DNA from: JACQAI01 sp035507915
Lineage (GTDB): Bacteria > Pseudomonadota > Alphaproteobacteria > Elsterales > Elsteraceae
NCBI GenBank assembly: GCA_035507915.1
Contig: DATJNS010000419.1
Span: 1-5,333 of the forward strand
Length of the DNA: 5,333 nucleotides
Direction: 5' to 3'
The notes beneath the pieces were generated by a model. The model ran no database searches. It saw only the letters and a list, made by a program, of their open reading frames with translations, and had not been told where the DNA came from. The position numbers and the translations under genes were made by a program. Shown piece by piece: positions 1 through 5,333 of this stretch. How positions within the stretch are numbered: position 1 is the first letter of the stretch; the number at the start of each line of letters is the position of its first letter.

Positions 1-72
1 GCGACGCTGCAGATCGACGTCGAGCCCGACTATCAGCCCTATCTCGACAAGTATCCGTTGCCGAGGGCGTGA
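1..72 (+). CDS. C-terminal end of an unidentified protein (5' end outside window)
   Basis: An open frame enters at base 1 and runs 23 codons to a TGA at 70-72. The tail contains the stretch DVEPDYQPYLDKYPLPRA, whose composition (Asp, Tyr, Pro and Lys mixed) looks like real protein rather than a GC-rich shadow frame. No domain or motif can be recognised in so short a piece, so no function is proposed. It is the only apparent plus-strand gene and converges on the stand-alone receiver gene: the two stop codons are 22 nt apart. It is probably transcribed independently of the signalling genes. The call rests on codon and residue style alone. Confidence 0.5.
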   Translation, partial: ATLQIDVEPDYQPYLDKYPLPRA

Positions 73-94
73 GGACGCGCCGCCGGACGCCCGC

Positions 95-499
95 TCACGC
101 GAGCGCGCTGCGGACGGCGTTGACGAAGGTTACGCTGTCGATCGGTTTGCGCAGGCAGACCTTGGCGCCGAACTCGCGCAGCAGCTTGAGATAGACGTCG
201 GAGCGGGGATCGCGTCCGCCCGTAATCCCGATCAGCGGCAGGTCGGGCAGGCTCGCCTGGAGTCGACGGCTGATCTCGATGCCGTCCATATCGGGCATGT
301 AGAGGTTGATGACCACGAGAGACGGCGGGTTGTCGATCAGATGGTAGAGCGCCGTGCGCGGCTGCGTGAACCCGGTGGCCTTGAAGCCGGCGCGTCGGAG
401 AATCGTCACCAGCACGTCGAGATGCGCCTCGTAATCGTCGATGACGACCACGTGAGGTGCCGCGGAGCCCGGGGACACTTCGGTTCCCGCTTCTGTCAT
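95..499 (-). CDS. Stand-alone receiver-domain protein with Asn at the phospho-acceptor site
   Basis: A 134-aa single-domain response regulator with no output domain. It has the receiver fold signature: strand 1 VVVIDDYE (acidic pair D21, D22), then LVVINLYMPDMDG (61-73), switch Thr in IGITGG (T93), and the invariant Lys in CLRKPI (K118). The phospho-accepting Asp normally lies four residues before the Pro of the MP motif; here it is Asn65 (AAC, bases 305-307). Classical phosphorylation is therefore unlikely, and the protein may act as a constitutive or phosphorylation-independent adaptor, or bind a kinase without accepting phosphate. The first 15 residues are a flexible Ser/Ala/Pro-rich leader. 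The ATG at 499 was chosen because AAGAGG lies 9 nt upstream; an in-frame ATG at 559 has no ribosome-binding site. The gene lies 119 nt downstream of the hybrid kinase on the same strand, which makes that kinase the natural candidate partner. The receiver call is firm; the function is inferred. Confidence 0.93.
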   Translation of the reverse strand: MTEAGTEVSPGSAAPHVVVIDDYEAHLDVLVTILRRAGFKATGFTQPRTALYHLIDNPPSLVVINLYMPDMDGIEISRRLQASLPDLPLIGITGGRDPRSDVYLKLLREFGAKVCLRKPIDSVTFVNAVRSALA

Positions 500-508
500 G
501 ACACGTGA

Positions 509-514
509 CCTCTT
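509..514 (-). promoter_or_regulatory. Shine-Dalgarno sequence of the stand-alone receiver gene
   Basis: Read on the minus strand this is AAGAGG, 9 nt before the ATG at 499. It decides between that start and the in-frame ATG at 559, which lacks a purine-rich sequence and would add 20 residues that do not look like part of a receiver domain. A CACGTG palindrome sits between this site and the start codon and has no obvious role. Confidence 0.65.
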
Positions 515-565
515 GCTCGATGCTCGTTGATAGCGCGGGACGACGGTGACCGGGACCATCGCGGG

Positions 566-606
566 GGATAGGCGGCGCGGTCATCGGGATAGCCGGATAG
601 CTATCC
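566..606. repeat. GGATAG repeat cluster with a 16-bp perfect palindrome
   Basis: GGATAG occurs three times in direct orientation on the plus strand (566-571, 587-592, 595-600) and once inverted as CTATCC (601-606). The last two form part of a perfect 16-bp palindrome, CCGGATAGCTATCCGG (593-608). An alternative, overlapping inverted repeat pairs GGATAGC (587-593) with GCTATCC (600-606) around a 6-nt loop. The cluster lies in the gap between the hybrid kinase stop (619) and the receiver start (499), about 70-110 nt upstream of that start. It could be an operator, or a stem-loop that processes or attenuates the transcript between the two genes. No T-tract follows on either strand, so it is not a standard intrinsic terminator. 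The repeats are seen directly; any function is inference. Confidence 0.6.
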
Positions 607-618
607 GGGCAGGGTTCG

Positions 619-3600
619 CTAGGCGTCGGCGCCGGCGACCGCCGCAGCCTGGCGGTCGAGCAGCGCGCGGATGTGCTCCGCGACGCGCCGCGGCTCGATG
701 GGCTTGAGCAAGATCGTGTCGGCCGCCGGCGCGTTGCGCGCGCCCGAGACCGCCCGATCGGCGACCCCGGTATAGAGCACGACCGGGCAGTCGGGACGGA
801 TCCGCTTGATGCGCTCGGCGAGCTCCACGCCGGTCATGCCGGGCATCGTCTGGTCGGTGACGACGGCGTCCCACGCCCCGGGATCCTCCTCGAACGCGCG
901 CATCGCCTCGATCGGATCGTTGCTGGACGTCACCTCGTAGCCGAGCCGCTCGAGCCCGATCGACATCATCTCGGTCATGTCGACGTCGTCGTCGACCAAC
1001 AGGATGCTCTCGCTGCCGCGCTGCGCGTCGCCGACGCGCTCGCGCGGCGCGACGGGTTCGGCCGCCTCCGCGAGCGGCAGGTAGATCGAGAACTCCGATC
1101 CGTCGCCGATGCGGCTGGTCACCCGGTACGCCCCGTCATAACCGGTGACGATGCCGTGGATGACCGCGAGACCGAGTCCGGTACCCCGAGTGGGACCCTT
1201 GGTCGTGAAGAACGGCTCGAAGATGCGATCGAGCGTCGCCTGATCCATGCCAGCGCCGGTGTCGGCGACGCGGATGGCGACGTAGCTCTGCATCGGATCG
1301 AGCCGGCCGCCGATCGCGACGGCCTGCCCGGGCTCGGCGGTGCCGGCGAAGTCGAGGCGATCGGCGTGCGCCGCGTCGATGCGCGCCAGGCGCACCGACA
1401 CGGTGCCGGGCCCCACGAGCGCATCGCTGGCGTTCAGGCACAGGTTGAGCAGGATCTGATGCGCCTGTCCCTCGTTGATCCGGATCGGCAGCGGATCCGG
1501 TCCGGGATCGACCGTCAGGCGTGTCTCCGCCGAGACGGCGGTCTGGAGCAGGGGCTCGTCCTTGGCGACCAGCGCGCTCAGATCGACGACGTGCCGCTCG
1601 ACCTCGGCGGCGCGCGTGAACGCGAGCACCTGTTTGACCACGTCCTTGGCGTGCTCGCAAACCTGGGCGATCCGCGCGGCGAAGCGGCGCTGCGGCGTCT
1701 CCGGCGGCAGATCCTCCAGGAGGAAGCTGGTGAACCCCGTGATGGCGCCGATCATGTTGTTGAAGTCGTGGACGATGCCGCTGGCCAAGCGGCCCACGGC
1801 CTCCATCTTGGCGGCCTGGCGCAGCTGATCCTCGATGCGGCGTCGCTCGGTGACGTTGAAGGTGAAGCCGGCCAAACCGTGGATCGATCCGTCGGTCGCG
1901 AAGATTGGAAACTTCAAGATCTCGATGTGCTCGAACCCGGGCCGCGCCTTCATCGGCGTGCGCTCGATGCGCTGCGTGCGGCCGTGTTCGAGCACCGCCT
2001 CGTCGGAGGCGCTGCTGAGCGTGGCCATTGCCGGCGAGATTTCGGCGTCGGTATGCCCGATGATCTCCTCGACCGGGAGGCCGAGCGCCTTCGCATACTC
2101 CTGATTGACCAGCAGATAGCGGCGATCCCGGTCCTTCAGGAAGATCTCGACAGGCGCGTTGTCCATGATCGCACGCAGCTGCTGATCGCGCTCGCGCAGC
2201 GCCGCCTCTGCGACCTTCTGCTCGGTGATGTCGCCGATCGATCCGACGACGCGCACCGGCGCCCCGGCGTCGTCGTACAGGACCAGGCCGCGGTAGACGA
2301 TCCAGCGCCAGGCACCGTCGGATCGACGCATGCGGAAGCTCGATGTGTTGTAGCGTTCGCGCGCCGCGACGACGCGTTCGAACATCTCGTCATATGCCGG
2401 GAAGTCGTCGGGATGGATCAGCGCCAGCCATCTCGCTCGATCGCCGTTGAGGCTTCCGTTCGGCACGCCCAAGAGCTCGTGCACGTGCCGCGACAGCCAG
2501 ATCGTGTTGCTCCTGACGTCGCGATCGAACAGCCCCTCGCGCATCCCCTCGATCGCCAGGGCGTAGCGCTCCTCGCTGGCGCGCAGCGCCAGCTCGGCCT
2601 CGCGAATTTCGGTGTAGTCGCGCAGCACGAGGTGGACGTTGGTCAACGTCCCGGCCTCGTCGAAGCGGGGACGGCCGACCACGTGCGCCCATGCGACGCC
2701 GCCGTCGGCACGCGTCATGCGGCAGTCGCACGTGAAGGTGCGCCGCTCGGCGATCGCCCGGTCCCGCTCCGCGCTGTAACTGGCCCGGTCCTCCGGAAAC
2801 ACGAAGTCGAGCGATTCGGCTTGCGTGAAGAAGTCGCGCCGCGGAACGCCCAGCATCGCGAACATCGAATCGGACCAATGGACGCGGCCCGTCGCGCAAT
2901 CCCACAGCACCGAGCCGAGACGGCCCAATCGTTGCGTCTCGAGCAGCAGCTGGTTGCTCTCCAGCAGCGCCGCCTCGGCGTTCTTGCGAACCGTGATGTC
3001 GCCGACCGAGCCGACGACGCGCACCGCGGCGCCGTCCGCGCCGTACACGATCCGGCCCCTGGTGGCGACCCAGCGCCAGGCGCCGTCGGCGTGGCGTATG
3101 CGGATCGTGCCGGCGTTGTAGGGCTCGTGCGCCGCCATCAGGCGCGCGAGCTCGCCTTCCCACGCCGTGCGATCGTCGGGGTGGATTCGCGCCAGGAAGG
3201 CGCTCCGATCGCCGTTGAGCGTGCCGTCGGGGAGCCCGAGCAGGCGATGGGCGCGCTCGGAGAACCAGATCGTGCCGCTCGCCACGTCGCGATCGAACAT
3301 GCCCTCGCCGCTGCCGTCGACGAGAAGCTGGTAGCGCTCCTCGCTGGCGCGCAGCGCTTCCTCGGCGAGCTTGCGTTCCGTGATGTCCTGGACGACCCCG
3401 AACAGGCCGATGCGCTTGCCGGTCGAATTGTATCGAGGCCGAATGCGCAGATGGACCCAGCGGGTGCCACCGTCCGGCTGGACGACGCGCACCTCGACGT
3501 CGCCGCCGCCGCTGTCGCGGACGGCGAGATAGCGCGGCAGGTCGTCGGGGTGAAACGCCGATAGCGCGTTCTCGGTCGGGAGATCCGGCGTGGGCTCGCG

Positions 3601-4710
3601 GCCCATCATCTTGTAGCACTCGTCGGAGAAGACCACCCGACCGCGCTCCAGATCGGACACCCAGTGGCCGATCTTGCCGAGCCGCTGGGCCTCCAGCAGC
3701 CCCGCGCGGCTGACGATCATCGACGCCATCGCCGCGTTGCGCTGATCGAAGATCCGCATCAGCAGCAGCGCCGCCAGGATGAAGACGGCGGAGATCGCCG
3801 AGGTGGCGGCGATCAGCGCCGCGCGGCTCCGGTTGAACGGGAGCAGGACTTCGTCCTGGAACCGGGTCGCGACGACGAACACGGGATAGTCGGCGAGCGT
3901 GCGCCACGTGACGATGCGGAACTGCTGGTCGAACGGGTTCTGCCACATCGCGGTGCCGCTCGGCATAGCGTCGCGCGCCGCGAGCAACCGCGGCGCGATC
4001 AGGTGCTCGCCGACGACTCCGAACACGCGGGGCATGCGGCCCGCGATGATCCGGATCACATGATCCATGCCGACGACGGCCATGGTCACGCCATCGTCGC
4101 GGCCTTCCGACGCCAGCGCCGCGTGCATCGCGCTCGGATTCAAGGTGAGGGCCACGATCCCGTCGAACGAGCCGTCCGGCCGGTTGATCCGCCGCGAAAA
4201 GGCGAGCAGCGGCCCGCCGGTCGCATTCGAGACGTCTGGCTTGCCGATGAACATCTCGCCGGTGTTCTGCGTGACGTGCGCGAGGAAGTAGTCCTGGTCG
4301 CCCACATAGGCCGGTTTCCCGGCCGTGGCCTCCGTCATGCCGTCGGGGCCGGCCACCTGGACGTGGATGTCCAAGCCCGCGAGAGGGAAGTTCTGCGAGA
4401 CGGGGAAGCTCAGGTCGGGGTCGCTCGCGTGCCGCTCGCGCGAGCGCTTCAACAACAGCAGAACCTGATCGACCGCGCTGAACATGCCTTGCATCTGCGC
4501 GGCGTAGACCCGGCCGAGGCTCTCGATGTCGCGGCTGGCGTGCTCCAGCTCGAGACGACGCTGGCTCGACAGGTGGTAGAACAGCCCGGCCCACAGCACG
4601 GCGAGCAGCAGGACCAGCAGCCCGACCGCGGCGGCCTTCAGACCCGACGCCTCGGGAAGACCGGTGGGAAGATCAGCTGGAAGATCGGCGGTCGGAGGAT
4701 CCGCGCTCAC
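619..4710 (-). CDS. Membrane-bound Cache/five-PAS hybrid sensor histidine kinase
   Basis: A 1363-aa sensor kinase that should autophosphorylate on His and pass phosphate to its own receiver. Order: short cytoplasmic N-terminus; TM1 (about 26-47); periplasmic Cache-like sensor (about 48-295, with DQDYFLAH, MFIGKPDVS and FSRRINRPDGSFDGIVAL); TM2 (about 297-320); PAS1 (338-447), PAS2 (456-580), PAS3 (589-703), PAS4 (712-836), PAS5 (842-955); HisKA with GIVHDFNN (phospho-His H981); HATPase with N box LNLCLNASDA (1088-1097), G1 DTGAGM (1150-1155), F box FEPFFTTK, and G2 GTGLGL (1176-1181); C-terminal receiver (about 1214-1352) with D1220-D1222, phospho-acceptor D1286, T1314 and K1336. All catalytic positions are intact. 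PAS2 and PAS4 are PAS_3-like (HPDD, DGAWRW, VGS.GDIT), and none has a LOV flavin-cysteine motif. The GTG start at 4710 has GGAG 8 nt upstream; a TTG at 4824 would add 38 residues without a good ribosome-binding site. No Hpt domain is present. The periplasmic ligand cannot be predicted. Confidence 0.95.
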   Translation of the reverse strand: MSADPPTADLPADLPTGLPEASGLKAAAVGLLVLLLAVLWAGLFYHLSSQRRLELEHASRDIESLGRVYAAQMQGMFSAVDQVLLLLKRSRERHASDPDLSFPVSQNFPLAGLDIHVQVAGPDGMTEATAGKPAYVGDQDYFLAHVTQNTGEMFIGKPDVSNATGGPLLAFSRRINRPDGSFDGIVALTLNPSAMHAALASEGRDDGVTMAVVGMDHVIRIIAGRMPRVFGVVGEHLIAPRLLAARDAMPSGTAMWQNPFDQQFRIVTWRTLADYPVFVVATRFQDEVLLPFNRSRAALIAATSAISAVFILAALLLMRIFDQRNAAMASMIVSRAGLLEAQRLGKIGHWVSDLERGRVVFSDECYKMMGREPTPDLPTENALSAFHPDDLPRYLAVRDSGGGDVEVRVVQPDGGTRWVHLRIRPRYNSTGKRIGLFGVVQDITERKLAEEALRASEERYQLLVDGSGEGMFDRDVASGTIWFSERAHRLLGLPDGTLNGDRSAFLARIHPDDRTAWEGELARLMAAHEPYNAGTIRIRHADGAWRWVATRGRIVYGADGAAVRVVGSVGDITVRKNAEAALLESNQLLLETQRLGRLGSVLWDCATGRVHWSDSMFAMLGVPRRDFFTQAESLDFVFPEDRASYSAERDRAIAERRTFTCDCRMTRADGGVAWAHVVGRPRFDEAGTLTNVHLVLRDYTEIREAELALRASEERYALAIEGMREGLFDRDVRSNTIWLSRHVHELLGVPNGSLNGDRARWLALIHPDDFPAYDEMFERVVAARERYNTSSFRMRRSDGAWRWIVYRGLVLYDDAGAPVRVVGSIGDITEQKVAEAALRERDQQLRAIMDNAPVEIFLKDRDRRYLLVNQEYAKALGLPVEEIIGHTDAEISPAMATLSSASDEAVLEHGRTQRIERTPMKARPGFEHIEILKFPIFATDGSIHGLAGFTFNVTERRRIEDQLRQAAKMEAVGRLASGIVHDFNNMIGAITGFTSFLLEDLPPETPQRRFAARIAQVCEHAKDVVKQVLAFTRAAEVERHVVDLSALVAKDEPLLQTAVSAETRLTVDPGPDPLPIRINEGQAHQILLNLCLNASDALVGPGTVSVRLARIDAAHADRLDFAGTAEPGQAVAIGGRLDPMQSYVAIRVADTGAGMDQATLDRIFEPFFTTKGPTRGTGLGLAVIHGIVTGYDGAYRVTSRIGDGSEFSIYLPLAEAAEPVAPRERVGDAQRGSESILLVDDDVDMTEMMSIGLERLGYEVTSSNDPIEAMRAFEEDPGAWDAVVTDQTMPGMTGVELAERIKRIRPDCPVVLYTGVADRAVSGARNAPAADTILLKPIEPRRVAEHIRALLDRQAAAVAGADA
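2203..2946 (-). repeat. Second copy of the PAS-pair module (PAS3-PAS4) in the kinase
   Basis: This encodes kinase residues 589-836. It begins LLETQRLGRLG, matching LLEAQRLGKIG at the start of the first copy (residue 338), and ends VVGSIGDIT, matching VVGSVGDIT. The offset between copies is 251 residues at the first PAS and 256 at the second. By hand, PAS4 (712-829) aligns without gaps to PAS2 (456-573) with about 67 of 118 identical residues; PAS3 and PAS1 are more diverged. Within the module a perfect 27-nt direct repeat survives at 2563-2589, matching 3331-3357, at the linker before each second PAS. Confidence 0.8.
2971..3699 (-). repeat. First copy of the PAS-pair module (PAS1-PAS2) in the kinase
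   Basis: This encodes kinase residues 338-580, directly after the second membrane helix. It consists of one PAS of the QRLG...GRVVFSDE type followed by a linker, RASEERY, and one PAS_3-type domain with HPDD, DGAWRW and VVGSVGDIT. It is the partner of the copy at 2203-2946. The arrangement A-B-A-B points to duplication of the pair as a unit rather than of single domains. Confidence 0.8.
4654..4689 (-). repeat. Three imperfect 12-nt tandem repeats in the kinase N-terminus
   Basis: Three consecutive 12-nt units (4654-4665, 4666-4677, 4678-4689) each carry a core of GGAAGA on the plus strand. Read in the gene, they encode ADLP, ADLP and TGLP (residues 8-19), a Pro-rich cytoplasmic segment before the first membrane helix. 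In-frame slippage could change its length by four residues without disrupting the protein. Confidence 0.6.
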
Positions 4711-4833
4711 GTCAGGCGCTCCGTGCCTCGCTCGAGCAGGCCGTGCCGCAATCCCGGCGGCGGCCGGGACGTGCTCGCGCGGCCGGGCTGTCGCCAGCTT
4801 GACCCAGCCCCGGCCGTCCCGCAATCGGTCGCA
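4711..4833. other. Gap between the Rmf-like gene and the kinase start
   Basis: These 123 nt lie between the stop of the Rmf-like gene and the chosen GTG start of the kinase. They are GC-rich and remain open in the kinase frame up to a TTG at 4822-4824. They hold the ribosome-binding site of the kinase next to its start. No promoter or hairpin with a T-tract could be recognised. If the TTG were used, the gap would shrink to 9 nt and tight translational coupling would be expected, so the region is either leader or unusual N-terminal coding sequence. Confidence 0.45.
4719..4722 (-). promoter_or_regulatory. Shine-Dalgarno sequence of the hybrid kinase
   Basis: GGAG on the minus strand, 8 nt before the GTG at 4710. 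It supports the GTG over the TTG at 4824, whose upstream sequence has no purine-rich block at a usable distance. The next in-frame ATG (residue 73) would delete the first membrane helix. Confidence 0.6.
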
Positions 4834-5157
4834 TCAGCGACGCTCGTCCGCACCGTCGCACAGCCCGATCCTGAACCCTTGCCACCACTGGCTGGCGGCC
4901 CCGCTGCCTTCCGGATAGGGCGCCCGGTGGACCACGCCGTCCGCGTCGTCGCCGGTCCCGTGGCGGTAGCCGGCCCGTCGACCGGCGCGGTAGCCGATGT
5001 CCCAGGGGTCGCCCGTGGATCGGCCGACCGCGGCGGCCCCGCTGCCGTCCTCGACCCGGCGTGCGATCCGATCGCACAGGCCGCGCAGCGCGTCGAGCAG
5101 CCTGGCCGTGATGCCGCCGCGCAGCGCGGCAGGACGCTCCGTGGTTTCAGTCGACAT
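4834..5157 (-). CDS. Small Rmf/CrpP-like protein
   Basis: A 107-aa soluble protein. Residues 1-45 are a predominantly helical, basic leader of no recognised family. Residues 51-99 hold a pattern resembling the ribosome modulation factor fold: Gly/Ala-spaced first helix (DIGYRAGRRAGYRHG), a loop, then PYPEGSGAASQWWQGFRIGL, with the Pro-Tyr and Trp..Gly positions typical of Rmf/CrpP-like proteins. Ribosome modulation factor binds ribosomes and helps form inactive 100S dimers in stationary phase; whether this longer relative does so is unknown. The ATG at 5157 has GAGG 8 nt upstream; a TTG at 5175 would add six residues but lies closer to the preceding gene. It begins 28 nt after the chemoreceptor stop, so co-transcription is likely. 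The coding call is firm; the family assignment rests on a motif recognised by eye, and a GC-rich orphan protein with chance similarity is the alternative. Confidence 0.8.
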   Translation of the reverse strand: MSTETTERPAALRGGITARLLDALRGLCDRIARRVEDGSGAAAVGRSTGDPWDIGYRAGRRAGYRHGTGDDADGVVHRAPYPEGSGAASQWWQGFRIGLCDGADERR

Positions 5158-5165
5158 TGGCAAGT

Positions 5166-5169
5166 CCTC
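5166..5169 (-). promoter_or_regulatory. Shine-Dalgarno sequence of the Rmf-like gene
   Basis: GAGG on the minus strand, 8 nt before the ATG at 5157. It lies inside the 28-nt gap after the chemoreceptor stop and favours this ATG over the in-frame TTG at 5175, which would place the site within the coding region. Confidence 0.6.
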
Positions 5170-5185
5170 GATCAACGGGGCGATC

Positions 5186-5333
5186 TCAGGCAGCCTTGAC
5201 GTCGGCCAGGAACTGGTCGACCTCGGCGCGCAGCTGCTCGGCCTGGCGCGACAGCTGGCCGGCCGAGCCCAGCACCTGGGTCGCCGCCGCGCCGGTGCTG
5301 CCGGCCGCCTGCGACAGGCCGTTGATGTTGCCG
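5186..5333 (-). CDS. C-terminal end of a methyl-accepting chemotaxis protein (5' end outside window)
   Basis: The last 48 complete codons of a minus-strand gene that continues beyond the window, ending in TGA at 5186-5188. The visible peptide begins NINGLSQAAGSTGAAATQVL and goes on to LSRQAEQLRAEVDQFL, ending in VKAA. This is the usual terminal part of alphaproteobacterial chemoreceptors: the descending arm of the signalling/methylation coiled coil, with the Ala/Gln/Ser-rich heptads and the closing LR.EV..FL motif. Such receptors control the CheA kinase and are tuned by CheR and CheB. No C-terminal CheR-tethering pentapeptide of the NWETF type is present. The sensor domain, membrane segments and hairpin tip are outside the window, so the stimulus cannot be inferred. 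It lies 28 nt upstream of the Rmf-like gene and probably shares its transcript. Confidence 0.88.
   Translation of the reverse strand, partial: GNINGLSQAAGSTGAAATQVLGSAGQLSRQAEQLRAEVDQFLADVKAA

Noticed and set aside
92..105. Hairpin CGCTC-ACGC-GAGCG between the convergent stops as a terminator
   Set aside because: The stem is only 5 bp, it overlaps the receiver stop codon and no T-tract follows on either strand.
39..584. Minus-strand open frame of 181 codons over the receiver gene
   Set aside because: It overlaps the receiver gene in another frame, is Arg-rich without a domain, and also overlaps the convergent plus-strand tail.
500..618. Stress-sigma (GGAAC...CGTT) or housekeeping promoter before the receiver
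   Set aside because: I looked for GGAAC/CGTT and TTGACA/TATAAT-like pairs at suitable spacing in the gene direction and found none convincing.
673..3564. Long plus-strand open frame of 963 codons
   Set aside because: It is antisense to the kinase, whose domains and catalytic motifs are all in the other strand. Its translation is rich in Arg, Asp, Ala and His with no domain, as expected for a shadow frame in GC-rich DNA.
2203..3699. LOV-type photosensing PAS domain in the kinase
   Set aside because: None of the five PAS domains contains the GRNCRFLQ-like flavin-binding cysteine motif.
2390..4594. Minus-strand open frame of 734 codons inside the kinase
   Set aside because: It is an out-of-frame shadow of the kinase, almost entirely Arg/Ala/Gly/Pro; the kinase frame carries the real motifs.
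3664..5199. Plus-strand open frame of 511 codons
   Set aside because: It runs antisense across the kinase N-terminus, the Rmf-like gene and the intergenic gap. It has low-complexity Arg/Pro/Gln composition and no recognisable domain.

Overview
The window is a very GC-rich, densely coded stretch of bacterial DNA. The style of the chemoreceptor tail, the large Cache/multi-PAS hybrid kinase and the small Rmf/CrpP-like protein all suggest an alphaproteobacterium, perhaps Rhodospirillales or Rhizobiales. That placement is inferred from protein style only; there is no rRNA or other marker gene here.

Layout. Positions 1-72 (+) are the last 23 codons of an unidentified gene that converges on everything else. 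The rest lies on the minus strand and is read from high to low coordinates: the C-terminal 49 or so codons of a methyl-accepting chemotaxis protein (5186-5333, running off the edge); a 107-aa Rmf/CrpP-like small protein (4834-5157); a 1363-aa membrane-bound hybrid histidine kinase (619-4710); and a 134-aa stand-alone receiver protein (95-499). Spacings are 28 nt, 123 nt and 119 nt. The three complete minus-strand genes each have a purine-rich Shine-Dalgarno sequence 8-9 nt before the start chosen here. The order suggests one signalling operon or two adjacent transcription units.

How the genes may work together. The kinase has a periplasmic Cache-like sensor between two membrane helices, five cytoplasmic PAS domains, a complete HisKA/HATPase core and its own intact receiver. 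It is the only protein here with an evident autokinase activity. The stand-alone receiver keeps the acidic pair, Thr and Lys of the active site but has Asn (N65) where the phospho-accepting Asp should be, so it is probably not a normal phosphotransfer target. It may act as a phosphorylation-independent adaptor or decoy. The Rmf-like protein could link the locus to ribosome hibernation or stress, but this is inferred only from a short motif.

Points most worth a second look: the D-to-N receiver, the A-B-A-B duplication of a two-PAS module in the kinase, the GGATAG repeat and palindrome cluster between kinase and receiver, and the Rmf-like protein placed between a chemoreceptor and a kinase. I found no RNA genes, insertion sequences, CRISPR arrays or convincing intrinsic terminators.
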